A stretch of 64,000 nucleotides of DNA from Anaerotignum sp. MB30-C6 (GTDB lineage Bacteria; Bacillota; Clostridia; Lachnospirales; Anaerotignaceae), in the NCBI RefSeq assembly GCF_030908465.1, contig NZ_CP133078.1, positions 992,001 through 1,056,000 of the forward strand, given 5' to 3'. Below, in pieces: positions 43,119 to 53,100 of this stretch. The position numbers were made by a program, and so were the translations under genes. The notes under the pieces are model-generated. The model was not told where the DNA came from. It worked only from the letters and a program-made list of their open reading frames with translations, and searched no databases. Every line of letters begins with the position of its first letter. Position 1 is the stretch's first letter.

Positions 43119-44354
43119 GTGAGAACTATTTTTCATATTGATGTGAACAGTGCGTTCTTAAGCTGGAGTGCAGTTCAGATGCTAAAAGAAGGCAGTATGC
43201 AGGATTTACGTACCGTACCCTCGGCAGTTGCAGGGGATAGTGAAAGTCGTCGGGGTATTATTCTGGCCAAAAGTACCCCTGCTAAAAAATACGGAATTAC
43301 AACAGGTGAGCCCAAGGCATTTGCCATGCAAAAGTGCCCTCAGTTGGTTTGTGTACCCCCGGATTTTGCTTTGTATACCAAAAATTCGGAAGAGATGTTT
43401 TGCATACTTTCGAACTACTCCGATCGCATTGAGCAGTTCAGCATTGACGAGGGATTCCTTGACTATACGGGTATGGAACAGCTTTTTGGATCACCTCTTG
43501 AGGGGGCAAGTAAAATCAAAGAGCATATTAAAAAAGAACTGGGGTTTACTGTAAATATTGGCATCAGTTCCAATAAGCTTTTAGCAAAAATGGCTGGAGA
43601 ATTGGAAAAGCCCGATAAAATCATAACCCTTTATCCTGAGGAATTGGCACAGAAGCTGTGGCCGTTGCCTGTGGAGGAGATGTTTATGGTGGGTAGAAAG
43701 ACGGCGCCTCGCCTGAGAAAGATGGGCATCCGTACCATTGGTGAGTTGGCAAAGTATCCAGTGGTGCTTTTGGAAAAAGAATTTAAAAGCTATGGCAGGA
43801 TGCTTCATGCTTATGCCAATGGCATTGACGATACCCCCGTTGCCAAAGCAGAGGCGGTGCAGGAAGTTAAAAGCATTGGCAACAGCACCACCATTCCTTA
43901 TGATGTAGAGGAAGGGGAAGAGGCATACAAAATTCTTCTATCTCTAGCGGAGACGGTTTCCATGCGTCTGCGGGGGAGTAAATTTTGTGCAAGGGAGATC
44001 GGGGTAGTGATTAAAACTACAGATTTTCAAGTATACTCCCACCAAACAAAACTGTTAAATGCCATTGACTGCACCAATGCAGTCTACGAGACGGCAAAAA
44101 AAGTCTTCGATGAGGCTTGGAAAAAAGAACCGATACGACATTTGGGAATCCGAGCGGGTCATCTTTGTAGCGACGAATGCATTCAGCTTTCTATTTTAGA
44201 TGAGGATTGGTCGAAGGATAAACAAGCGGATGCAGCCATGGATAGCCTGCGTAAGAAGTATGGTAGAGAAACGGTGGTAAGGTCTACTTTTATCGGAGGC
44301 ATTGAGCCTGCCTACGGAGGCGGAAGTTTAAAAATCAATCATTTAAGGAAATGA
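43119..44354 (+). CDS. dinB: DNA polymerase IV (Y family)
   Basis: Translesion polymerase of 411 residues. Catalytic parts are FHIDVNSAFLSWSA at the start, with Ala and Leu in the positions next to the steric gate, and the active-site FSIDEGFLDYTG. The later thumb has the helix-hairpin-helix SNKLLAKMAGELEKPD and KMGIRTIGELAKYP, and the little-finger domain ends the protein. The start codon is GTG at 43119, set by GGGAGGGGACTAC; the open frame continues upstream to 43068 without a site. I see no LexA-like box immediately upstream. Confidence 0.92.
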   Translation: MRTIFHIDVNSAFLSWSAVQMLKEGSMQDLRTVPSAVAGDSESRRGIILAKSTPAKKYGITTGEPKAFAMQKCPQLVCVPPDFALYTKNSEEMFCILSNYSDRIEQFSIDEGFLDYTGMEQLFGSPLEGASKIKEHIKKELGFTVNIGISSNKLLAKMAGELEKPDKIITLYPEELAQKLWPLPVEEMFMVGRKTAPRLRKMGIRTIGELAKYPVVLLEKEFKSYGRMLHAYANGIDDTPVAKAEAVQEVKSIGNSTTIPYDVEEGEEAYKILLSLAETVSMRLRGSKFCAREIGVVIKTTDFQVYSHQTKLLNAIDCTNAVYETAKKVFDEAWKKEPIRHLGIRAGHLCSDECIQLSILDEDWSKDKQADAAMDSLRKKYGRETVVRSTFIGGIEPAYGGGSLKINHLRK

Positions 44355-44456
44355 TACAGTTAGGTGAATATTCTTCGTTTTTGATGAAGAGTTCCAAGCT
44401 CTTGCCAAATAGGTTGATATAAAAGGACTGGTTTTTTTGGGGGGAGGGGAGGAATC

Positions 44457-44624
44457 ATGGGGAAATCTATAGGGAAAGAAGTAATCAAATATACCATAGT
44501 TTTGCTTATAGTAAGAGGCGTTTTTGTTTGCTTTACGAAAGACGCCTTTATCGATGTTGGTTTTGTTGGATTAATAGTTGGTTCTATTTTGGGGCGAATT
44601 ATATTTTTAAAATATATAGCATGA
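44457..44624 (+). CDS. Small two-helix membrane protein (55 residues), unknown
   Basis: An open frame of 55 codons starts at an ATG with an excellent site (GGGGAGGGGAGGAATC). The product begins MGKSIGKEVIKYT and has two hydrophobic segments (YTIVLLIVRGVFVCF and VGFVGLIVGSILGRIIFL), so it is probably a small membrane protein. I do not recognise a family. It lies between dinB and a small soluble protein gene on the same strand. Confidence 0.7.
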   Translation: MGKSIGKEVIKYTIVLLIVRGVFVCFTKDAFIDVGFVGLIVGSILGRIIFLKYIA

Positions 44625-44657
44625 TTTTATCATATGGTAAAAACAGGAGGAACAAAC

Positions 44658-44963
44658 ATGACGGATTTAGAAAAGAAATTCTCTAAAGAGTGGATGAAAA
44701 AAGCGGAAGAAGCCCAAGGTATGGAAGGGTATAATGCCACGAGGCTTTTAAAAAATATTGAGGAACATGGCGGTGTTTCTGTTGCCCGTAGAGCTTTAAG
44801 CAGAGACGGATGTTCAGAAAATTTTGAAATACTGAAAAAGAAAAATAGGCTTGATTTATCCATGGAAGCCTTGATTGTAAAGGGAGAGTACGGCGTTTTA
44901 TTTGACGATAATGAAGTCAATGATGCCTTGGCTTTATTATGCGATTGTGGCTATTTTGGTTAA
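44658..44963 (+). CDS. Small conserved-looking soluble protein, unknown
   Basis: Protein of 101 residues, helical, beginning MTDLEKKFSKEWMKKAEEA. The middle EHGGVSVARRALSRDGCSE, followed by NRLDLSMEALIVKGEYGVLF and the ending DALALLCDCGYFG, resembles a small domain that I have seen as a stand-alone protein and as a tail of larger proteins in Firmicutes. It has no assigned function. The ATG at 44658 follows ACAGGAGGAACAAAC; the in-frame upstream codon at 44634 lacks a site. It sits 12 bases ahead of the nudix gene. Confidence 0.8.
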   Translation: MTDLEKKFSKEWMKKAEEAQGMEGYNATRLLKNIEEHGGVSVARRALSRDGCSENFEILKKKNRLDLSMEALIVKGEYGVLFDDNEVNDALALLCDCGYFG

Positions 44964-44975
44964 GAGGTGAGGGAT

Positions 44976-45362
44976 ATGACGGAAGTTGTTGCCGCCTTGA
45001 TTTGTCAAGACCACCGTTTTTTAATTTGCCAACGCCCCTCCCACAAAGCAAGGGGGCTTTTATGGGAGTTTGTTGGAGGTAAAAGAGAAAATGGTGAAAG
45101 TAAGGAAGAGGCATTAATTCGGGAGTGTAGAGAGGAATTGGGTGTAATGGTTGAAGTTGGTGAGGTTTATATGGAGTTAAGTCATGTTTATCCCGATATT
45201 ACCATAGAACTTACACTATACAAGGCTAAAATTATACAAGGAACCCCTCAGCTGTTGGAGCATAATGATTTGCGATGGATACAGGTTGCCCAAATCCCAA
45301 GATTTAACTTTTGCCCTGCCGATGAGGAAATATTGGAGCGATTGATGGAGCAGGGGTTGTAA
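44976..45362 (+). CDS. Nudix hydrolase (MutT-like)
   Basis: Nucleotide-pyrophosphate hydrolase of 128 residues. The Nudix box is GGKRENGESKEEALIRECRE followed by ELGV, a perfect GX5EX7REUXEEXGU match. The front (VVAALICQDHRFLICQRPSH) and the HNDLRWIQVAQIPRF tail resemble MutT/NudG enzymes that sanitise oxidised dNTPs. The ATG at 44976 follows GAGGTGAGGGAT; an in-frame GTG at 44967 lies inside the site. Its nearness to dinB and radC fits a genome-maintenance cluster, although the genes are not clearly one operon. Confidence 0.9.
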   Translation: MTEVVAALICQDHRFLICQRPSHKARGLLWEFVGGKRENGESKEEALIRECREELGVMVEVGEVYMELSHVYPDITIELTLYKAKIIQGTPQLLEHNDLRWIQVAQIPRFNFCPADEEILERLMEQGL

Positions 45363-45628
45363 AAGAACAAAAGGAGTTTAACAATTTATGGGTCTTCATA
45401 AAATACCACTAAAATATTAATAAAGAATTATAAAATAATTCAATAGATTTAAGGTTCCATTCTTGTATTTTATGGTATAATTTCTTATAATGTACTATAA
45501 TAAAAGAATTGGTTGATTAAAGAAGGGACGAAGCATTACGCATAGTTCGGAATACGAAGGAAGACGGGAGCCATACCTTTATGCAATCTTTGAAATAAGA
45601 TTCTTAAGAGCTGTATGTGCTTTTATAG

Positions 45629-46123
45629 ATGAGGATGGGTGAGGCCTTGAGCGAATTAAAGCTCTACCGTAGACGGTTTATTCCAAATGAAACAATTTAT
45701 TTAAAGGATGATGAAATTCTGTATCATGATGATGAGGTGCTCATTACCAAATGGTTTGTTTTTCGCCCGAAAGAAGAGTTTGACCATGGGATTTCCTGCT
45801 ACTACTTTAAAAAAGGCTTTAAAATAAGTAAATTTTTAAATGAAAAAAATGAGCTTGTTTATTACTATTGTGATATAATCGAAACGGAATATAATAAAAA
45901 AGATAACGCTTATATATTCCATGATTTATTGGCGGATGTAATTGTTTTTAAAAGCGGCTTTGTGAAAGTACTTGATTTGGCGGAACTGGCTGATTGTCTT
46001 GAAAGTGGTATTATTTCCGAAAAAAATGTGAATGATGCCCTTAGGCGGTTGGATGCCCTTTTGCAAATCATTTATACTAATGGTTTTAACGAGTTAACTC
46101 GGTTGTTGGAAATAGGGGAGTAG
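45629..46123 (+). CDS. DUF402-family protein
   Basis: Protein of about 164 residues with the DUF402 pattern: an N-terminal beta part (VLITKWFVFRPKEEFDHGIS), the acidic patch YYCDIIETEYNKKDNAYIF and DLLADVIVFKSG, then a helical end. Characterised relatives include nucleoside di- and triphosphate phosphatases and RNA-associated proteins; the role here is unknown. The start is uncertain (ATG 45629, ATG 45635 or TTG 45647), as none has a well spaced ribosome site. It precedes radC by 3 bases, so the two are probably co-transcribed. Confidence 0.8.
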   Translation: MRMGEALSELKLYRRRFIPNETIYLKDDEILYHDDEVLITKWFVFRPKEEFDHGISCYYFKKGFKISKFLNEKNELVYYYCDIIETEYNKKDNAYIFHDLLADVIVFKSGFVKVLDLAELADCLESGIISEKNVNDALRRLDALLQIIYTNGFNELTRLLEIGE

Positions 46124-46126
46124 TTT

Positions 46127-46831
46127 ATGGCAGCGGATATCCATAGCGGGCATCGGGAGCGAATGCGGCAACGGTTTCTAAAGGAAGGTGGAGAAGGCTT
46201 TCATGATCATGAGCTTTTGGAAATGCTTCTATTTTATGCCGTGCCTAGAGGGGACACCAACCCTCTTGCCCATAAAATGATAAAAGAATTCGGTTCTTTG
46301 CCCACGTTGATAGAAGCAGAGCCCATTGATATTTCACGTCTTTGTGGTGTGGGCAAGAATACCGCCATTTTAGTTTCCTTGCAAAAGGAGTTAAGTAGGC
46401 GGTGCATACAAGCTAGGTGGCGGGATAGGCCTGTTCTCAATTCATTAAGCCGTGCAGTGGAGTATTGTATCTCCCTTATGGCGTATAAAAACAGAGAGTT
46501 CTTCTACGTAATTTGTCTTGACAATAAACGTCGTGTTATTAACACAGTACAAGTTGCAGAGGGAACGGTAAATACAGCGGCAGTGCATCCTCGGTTTGTG
46601 ATTGAGGCTGCTTTAAAATTACAAGCCTCGGCGGTGATTTTAACCCACAATCATCCGGGAGGTGCTTGCAAACCTACCTTTGAGGATATACAGACCACCA
46701 CACAGCTTGGAAAGTTATTGTATGCAATAGAAGTCCAATTAATTGACCATATTATTGTTGCAGATGATACAACTTTTAGTTTTTTAGAAAATAAATTTTT
46801 AAATAAAGAAGTTATGGAGGGACAGTTATGA
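46127..46831 (+). CDS. radC: RadC-family protein (JAB/MPN+ domain)
   Basis: Protein of 234 residues. An N-terminal helical part with a helix-hairpin-helix (LCGVGKNTAILVSL) precedes a JAMM metal-binding domain with EGTVNTAAVHPR and the His-x-His motif HNHPGGACKPTFED. Despite its name, RadC's role in repair is unproven. It overlaps the pspC start by 4 bases (ATGA). The start follows AGGGGAGTAGTTT. Confidence 0.92.
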   Translation: MAADIHSGHRERMRQRFLKEGGEGFHDHELLEMLLFYAVPRGDTNPLAHKMIKEFGSLPTLIEAEPIDISRLCGVGKNTAILVSLQKELSRRCIQARWRDRPVLNSLSRAVEYCISLMAYKNREFFYVICLDNKRRVINTVQVAEGTVNTAAVHPRFVIEAALKLQASAVILTHNHPGGACKPTFEDIQTTTQLGKLLYAIEVQLIDHIIVADDTTFSFLENKFLNKEVMEGQL

Positions 46832-47052
46832 CAAAAAAATTATATCGTTCTAGCACTGATGTAAAGATTTCAGGGGTATGTGGAGGTATTGGAGAATATT
46901 TCAACACGGACCCTACGTTGATTCGTTTGGTTTGGGTTCTGGCCAGCATTTTCACAGGATTTTTCATTGGTCTTTTAGCCTATGTCATTTGTGTTTGTAT
47001 CATACCTATTGATACAGGTTATATTGATGGCGATTATACAGAAAAAAATTAA
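46828..47052 (+). CDS. PspC-domain membrane protein
   Basis: Membrane protein of 74 residues. The PspC domain is KLYRSSTDVKISGVCGGIGE followed by YFNTDPTLIRLVWVLAS, with a membrane helix pair to about residue 64 and an acidic tail. In other bacteria PspC-domain proteins sense or relay envelope stress. It is coupled to radC by a 4-base overlap, and trpS follows after a terminator-like hairpin. Confidence 0.92.
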   Translation: MTKKLYRSSTDVKISGVCGGIGEYFNTDPTLIRLVWVLASIFTGFFIGLLAYVICVCIIPIDTGYIDGDYTEKN

Positions 47053-47055
47053 AAC

Positions 47056-47093
47056 AAAGGTGGCACTGGGAAGTATCCACAGGCCATCTTTTT
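47056..47093 (+). terminator. Terminator-like hairpin before trpS
   Basis: AAAGGTGGC and GCCATCTTT form a 9-base-pair stem with one G-U, followed by TT. The loop is long (18 bases), so strength is uncertain. Confidence 0.55.
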
Positions 47094-47122
47094 CATTGTG
47101 ATACGGGAGAGGAGAACGTAAA

Positions 47123-48127
47123 ATGGCGGACGAGAAGAAGAGAATATTTAGTGGTATGCAGCCTTCTGGGTTGATTACTTTGGGAAATTATTTAGGTGCA
47201 TTGAATAACTGGACAAAACTTCAGGATGATTACGATTGCTTATATTGTATTGTAGATATGCATGCAATTACAGTGCGTCAGGACCCTGCCAAGTTGCGTA
47301 AACAGGCAAGGGAACTTTTAACGCAATACCTAGCTGTAGGCTTGGATCCAGAAAAAAATATGATTTACTACCAGTCTCATGTTCCTCAGCACGCTGAATT
47401 GGGCTGGATTCTCAACTGCTTTACTTATATGGGCGAATTAAACAGAATGACTCAGTTTAAGGATAAATCAGCAAAGCATTCTGATAATATCAATGCAGGG
47501 TTATATACCTACCCCGTTTTGATGGCGGCGGACATTTTGTTATACCAAACAGACTTGGTGCCTGTTGGTGAGGACCAGCGTCAGCACTTGGAAATCACCA
47601 GAGATATCGGGTCACGTTTTAATGGCGTTTATGGCGATACCTTCAAGATTCCCGAAGCCTATATCGGCAAGGTAGGTGCTAGGATTATGGCGTTACAAGA
47701 ACCTACAAAGAAAATGTCTAAATCTGATGAAAATAAAAACAACACCATTGCTTTGTTAGATGAACCAGCGGTTATTATGAATAAATTCAAACGTGCCATG
47801 ACCGATTCCGATAATCAGGTACGTTTTGGGGAAGACAAACCGGGTATTTCCAACCTTTTAGGTATTTATTGCGCAGTAACAGGGGCTACTCCTGAGGCAG
47901 CAGAAAGAGAGTTTGCAAATGCAGGCTATGGCACCTTTAAAGCGGCGGTTGGTGAAGCTGTTGTGGCTAGGTTGGAACCAATTCAAAAGCGTGTGAAGGA
48001 CTTGGAAGCAAACAAGGATTATTTGGATAGCGTAATTAAAAATGGTGCGGAAAAAGCAGGGCGCATTGCAGAAAGAACATTATCTAAGGCACAAAAGAAG
48101 GTTGGCTTTCCTGCAAAAATTCGCTAA
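47123..48127 (+). CDS. trpS: Tryptophanyl-tRNA synthetase
   Basis: Class I aminoacyl-tRNA synthetase of 334 residues, usual length. The HIGH-equivalent is PSGLITLGNYLGAL, and the KMSKS loop is KKMSKSDENK. The Trp-binding pocket region DLVPVGEDQRQHLEITRDI is intact. It charges tRNA-Trp. The start follows GGAGAGGAGAACGTAAA. No T-box is visible ahead of it, unlike asnB later in the window. Confidence 0.96.
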   Translation: MADEKKRIFSGMQPSGLITLGNYLGALNNWTKLQDDYDCLYCIVDMHAITVRQDPAKLRKQARELLTQYLAVGLDPEKNMIYYQSHVPQHAELGWILNCFTYMGELNRMTQFKDKSAKHSDNINAGLYTYPVLMAADILLYQTDLVPVGEDQRQHLEITRDIGSRFNGVYGDTFKIPEAYIGKVGARIMALQEPTKKMSKSDENKNNTIALLDEPAVIMNKFKRAMTDSDNQVRFGEDKPGISNLLGIYCAVTGATPEAAEREFANAGYGTFKAAVGEAVVARLEPIQKRVKDLEANKDYLDSVIKNGAEKAGRIAERTLSKAQKKVGFPAKIR

Positions 48128-48415
48128 TTAAGTAAAGGACAGTAAGATGCTGAAGTTATACATGCGGGGTAAATTCCATAATGTATAGATAATATAAGTA
48201 TTCGGTTAGAGGTTTATGAAGAGTTGTCTTATAGCTACAGGATTGCCTTAGTAACGGGCTTTTTTAGGCTATATACCCAAGGAATCACAAAAAAATTCCT
48301 TTCAAAGGGCAAATATTTCTAAATAAATTAACCGATTATTAAATTCACGTTCATATTTTGTTCAAAAGCATGCGGTATACTCATATCAATAAAACAATGA
48401 ACGGAGGAATACGAT

Positions 48416-49786
48416 ATGTTCGAACTAGAAGATATGAATTTAAAAAATAAAAATAAAGAAACCGATCAAACCGAAGTTTTCAATGATTCTGTTGTGGAGG
48501 AAACTATGACGAAAGAGGATCAGGAATTGGCAAAGGAAGTCATCCACCATGAGATGGCTCCTGAAGAGGTTGAGGCTGAGAAAGAAGTTACACAGGAGGA
48601 GGATGGAGGTCCATCTATTCGTGAATATCACTATGAGGAACAGGTGAAGAAAACCCCAAAAAAGAAACGGAATTGGGCAAAGTTTATTGCAGCATGCCTA
48701 ATTGTCAGCATTGCAGGAGGCGGTAGTATGGGCGCTGGCTACGGTGCAGTGAAATATTATTTTGAAGACGAGCCTACGGTGACAAAAACCCCTGTTATGG
48801 CACAAAAAGTTTCTTCAAGAAATGGTGTTTCTGCCGTGGATATCATTAAAGGGGTAAAGCCTTCTGTTGTTAGCATTTCTACAAAAATTACAGGTACAGC
48901 GGATTACTTTGGTTCTTTTAGTGTTCCCTATGAATCTAATGGCGTAGGCAGTGGCGTTATTTTCTATTCTGATGATGCCAAAATTGCCATCGCTACAAAC
49001 AATCACGTAATTGACGGTGCAAGTTCCATTTATGTTACATTAGAGGGAGATGCAACGGTTCCTGCTAAGGTTGTTGGTACAAAAAGCGAATCTGATTTAG
49101 CTGTGCTTACTGTTTCTTGGAATGATCTGAAAGGTGCAGGTGTCAAAGATGTCAGCGTTGCTTCCTTTGGTGATTCCGATGAATTAGAAGTTGGTGATAG
49201 TGTAATTGCCATTGGTAATGCCATGGGTATGGGCCTTTCTGCTACGGATGGCATGGTTAGTATGACGGAACAAAATATTAACGTTGAAGGCAACCAGCTC
49301 ACTGTTTTACAGACCAGTGCGGCGATTAACGGCGGTAACAGCGGTGGCCCTTTGGTAAATAGCGCAGGCGAAGTCGTTGGTATTAATACAGCCAAATATA
49401 ATTCTTCTATGGCAGAAGGTATGGGCTACGCAATTCCAAGTAATGTGATTGTGCCTATCGTAGAGGAGTTATTGGAAAATGGAACACAGCCCAAGCCTCA
49501 TATCGGCATTAAAGGCACAAGCATCACTTCTGAAAATGCAAACCTTTACAAATTGCCAGTAGGTGCCTTGATTATGGAAGTAACAGAAGGTGGCCCTGCG
49601 GAAGAGGCAGGTATTATGGTAGGCGATATCGTTACCAGCTTTAACGGAAAAACTGTAATGGACATGGAGTCCTTGATCCAAGTTGTGGGTGAAACTAAGG
49701 TGGGTGACACCGTAGATATCCATGTTGTGAGAAATGGAGAAACCGGCCACGATTTAAAACTTACCATTGCCGATAAGAACAACTAA
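48416..49786 (+). CDS. HtrA/DegP-like membrane serine protease with PDZ domain
   Basis: Envelope quality-control protease of 456 residues. A long acidic cytoplasmic head (about 1-85) is followed by one membrane helix (about 87-110) and a trypsin-like domain. The catalytic triad is visible as His197 in NNHVID, Asp227 in ESDLAVL and Ser309 in GGNSGGPL. A single PDZ domain follows from about 360 (KPHIGIKGTSI, GGPAEEAGIMVGDIV). The start follows AACGGAGGAATACGAT. It is a single-gene unit with its own strong terminator. The long charged head is typical of Firmicute HtrA. Confidence 0.94.
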   Translation: MFELEDMNLKNKNKETDQTEVFNDSVVEETMTKEDQELAKEVIHHEMAPEEVEAEKEVTQEEDGGPSIREYHYEEQVKKTPKKKRNWAKFIAACLIVSIAGGGSMGAGYGAVKYYFEDEPTVTKTPVMAQKVSSRNGVSAVDIIKGVKPSVVSISTKITGTADYFGSFSVPYESNGVGSGVIFYSDDAKIAIATNNHVIDGASSIYVTLEGDATVPAKVVGTKSESDLAVLTVSWNDLKGAGVKDVSVASFGDSDELEVGDSVIAIGNAMGMGLSATDGMVSMTEQNINVEGNQLTVLQTSAAINGGNSGGPLVNSAGEVVGINTAKYNSSMAEGMGYAIPSNVIVPIVEELLENGTQPKPHIGIKGTSITSENANLYKLPVGALIMEVTEGGPAEEAGIMVGDIVTSFNGKTVMDMESLIQVVGETKVGDTVDIHVVRNGETGHDLKLTIADKNN

Positions 49787-49810
49787 AAATAAGCTTTCTC
49801 GCTTTGAACT

Positions 49811-49860
49811 AGCCTGATTGATTCTTTTGAAAAAAGAACAATCGGGCTTTTTCTTTTTTT
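49811..49860 (+). terminator. Rho-independent terminator of the HtrA-like gene
   Basis: AGCCTGATTG and CAATCGGGCT pair with an inner TTCTTTT/AAAAAGAA stem, followed by a long T-rich run. Confidence 0.9.
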
Positions 49861-49932
49861 GGATATCAAATCATATAGGTTTTTCTCTCTGTTGTTTTCT
49901 GACTTGTTGGATAAATAATATGGTTATCGTTG

Positions 49933-49962
49933 AAGATACTTATGAATGAAGTATCTTTTTTG
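49933..49962 (+). terminator. Second terminator-like hairpin
   Basis: AAGATACTT and AAGTATCTT pair perfectly over 9 positions around ATGAATG, followed by TTTTT. No gene lies between it and the previous terminator, so it would end read-through or a short RNA. Confidence 0.6.
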
Positions 49963-50117
49963 AATTCATTCAAACAAAGGATTTTTAATTATGGTTTAAA
50001 GTTCTTCCCTTGACAAGAGGGTGAAAAAATAAAATATTTCAGTCAAACGCCAGAGGCTATTGAAACAGGGTTTACCTAGTGTTAAAATTAAAAAAAGAGG
50101 TGTGAGGGAGGCTGTTT

Positions 50118-53100
50118 ATGAAGAAAAAACGAGACGGTGCCATATATAGAGGGCTTTATTCAACTCTGACCCATAAAGATTTTCTACGAAAAACAGGTTT
50201 GAAAAAGAAAGCCATGATTGCTTTTTTGGAAAAAGAATACTGGCTTGATGCAATCAATGTAATTACGCAGAGTGAAGAAATTTCTTGTCAAACTGTTCTT
50301 TTCTATTGTGAAAAAATGCTCTCTACCTTGGCAAGAGAAGTGCCTAAGGAGGGGTGGTTATTATATACGTTTCGTTTTATAAACAAAGAGATTTATCCCC
50401 ATCGAAAGGATATTAACCTAGATGTATACGAGCGTCGGGCTGTATATTTTTACTTAGAGGTTTTGCGTATTTTTTTAGCGTTTGAAAAGGAGGAATTACC
50501 CTTTAAAAGGAATCGGGATTTTGCTTTTGCTACGGAAGAGGAAATGAGAAATAGCCCCTATGAGGCTCAGTATTTCAAGTTTTTGACTTGCTTTCAAGAT
50601 CAATATATTTATGAACTCATGCGCATTGGTCGTGAAGTAACCCCTTTTGATGCCCTGGCTCATGTAGCAGGGGTGCATTATATTTCCATGCACGTTGGTC
50701 GGCAGTTGGCTAAGGCCAATGTACCTGTGGACTTGGGCTTGATTTCTGGGGCAGCAGCGGGCCACGACATTGGGAAATATGGATGTAAAGACAGCGAGGT
50801 CAAGAGAATTCCCTATTTACATTATTATTATACCGATGTTTGGTTTAAGGAAAATAGCCTATCGGATATTGGGCATATTGCTGCCAACCACTCTACTTGG
50901 GATTTGGAGTTGGAAAATCTGCCTGTGGAGTCTTTGATTTTGATTTATGCCGATTTTCGGGTAAAGAGCAAGGGTTTTGAAAATGGCAAAGAGGTTATGG
51001 GAGTATACTCTTTGGAGGACTCATTTCGAGTAATTTTGGAAAAGCTAGATAATGTGGACATGGCAAAGGAAAATCGTTATCGCCATGTGTACTCCCGTTT
51101 GGTGGACTTTGAAAATTATATGCATTCCCTTGGGGTGAATACGGATTTGACAAAGGCAAATTTAAGGGAGGTTACCCATAAAGAATTGGCCTTGCTGGAT
51201 ATTAACGAAACTGTGGATGTTTTCAAAAATATTGCCGTCAATCATAATATTCTTTTGATGCATAAATTAAGCCGAGAGGCATCCTTTGGTGTTATTTTGG
51301 AAACGGCAAGAAGTGCAAGGGATTGGAAGAGTTCCAGAGCTTATTTGGATATTTTCTCCGAGTATTTTACTTATATGAACCAAAAGCAAAAGCAGATGTT
51401 CATTGGATTTTTGTATGAACTGATGGTTCATAGAGAAGGGGATATCCGCCGTCAAGCGGGGGATTTGCTAGGCAATATGATTGCCAACTATGATATTGAA
51501 TATGGAAAAGAATTGCCTACGGATGTGGATATTGTGTTAGATGAGACTTCCAGTTTTGATATGTGGGAAAAATATCTCGAGATGATTATCATCCCTGATC
51601 ATAAAATGATCGACAGGCATCGCCGTTGGCTAGGGTACGGTTTGAAAAAGGTGGTTACGTCCTTATTGGAAAACTGCAAGGAGGAGGTAAGAAAACGATA
51701 TATTGCTTCTGTTTTAGAGTATTATAAAGCTATGGATTGGGGGGATGACACTGCGTTTATCCTGATTGATACATTGCCCTCTGTTCCTCAAAGCTTATTA
51801 AATGATGAGGAGAAAAAAGTATTATTATCCTTTATGGAAAATTACGCAAAGGGAGGGTCATTAGAAATTCGGGGGGCGATCCTTTTGAATTTAAAGGATA
51901 TGGCGGTTGATTTTTCTAAAACTCCTGATTTAGTGGACAAAGTGATTCAAATCGTGGAACGGGTGACCATAAAAGGTAACGTGAGCCTGGAATTTTTACT
52001 GTATATGATTGGAGAGGCTTATGGCATTCAAAATAAACTTAGAGGGGTGTCTTTCCACCGTATTTTTCAGGATGATCAGGTGGTTTCCGATATCTTTTTG
52101 GAGAACTTGAAAGCGGCAACCCCTTGGAAAATTAAGATTATCAACATTGAGCTTTTATATGTAAGAATTCGTTTGGGTGTTGTTATGCCTAAGCTTCATG
52201 TGGCAACTCACCTTTCTAATCTTTTAAAGGTGAGCGAGCAAGTAACCGTTCGCCATTTTGCAGGGGAAACCTTGGTTAAACTGGCACCCTTACTTTCTTG
52301 GGATCAGCGAAATGAGGTAGCAATCGAGCTAACAAAGGGCTTGGAGATTGGGGAATTTGAATTCTCAAAATATATTCCTCAATACTTGGGAGAATACGTT
52401 ATGTATTTACACCCCAAGGAATTGAACGAGTTTTTGTTGGATATTCATCGTTTGCAATGCAGTACCAATGACCGTATCGCCAGCGTTGCCTTGGATACCC
52501 TTGGCGTTATGGTGCGTCACTATGAGAAGTATAGTCTAAGGTTTCCAGAGTATAAGGCCATTTATGAGGAAAGAAAAAAGAGGATTATGGGGATGATATT
52601 AAGTGGTTTTGCCAGTTATCATACCAACGTCAATCGAGAAGCTTTTTGGGTAGTTGGCCATGAATTGTTTGGTAGTGAAGGATTAAGTCTTGAAGAGAAG
52701 AAAAATATTTTTGCCTTTATCAGTAAGAAATTAGTAACCTTGACGGACAAAGATGAAACCTCTGAATTGGGATTTTTTAATGATACGGCAAGTTGGAATG
52801 CAATTTATCGTTTTATCAGCGATTATTTATTTACACAGGGAAGTTTTTCCTTCCAAGAACCCAATAAGGTTGCTTTTTTTCCAGGAAGTTTTGACCCTTT
52901 TTCTTTGGGCCACAAGGAAATTGCCAAGGAAATTCGGGATATGGGGTTTATTGTCTATCTGGCCATTGATGAATTTTCTTGGTCAAAGAAAACCCAGCCC
53001 CATATGGTAAGACGCCGTATTATCAATATGTCCGTAGCTAATGAAGAAAATATTTATCTGTTCCCAGAAAATGTTCCGGTGAACATTGCCAATCCGGAGG

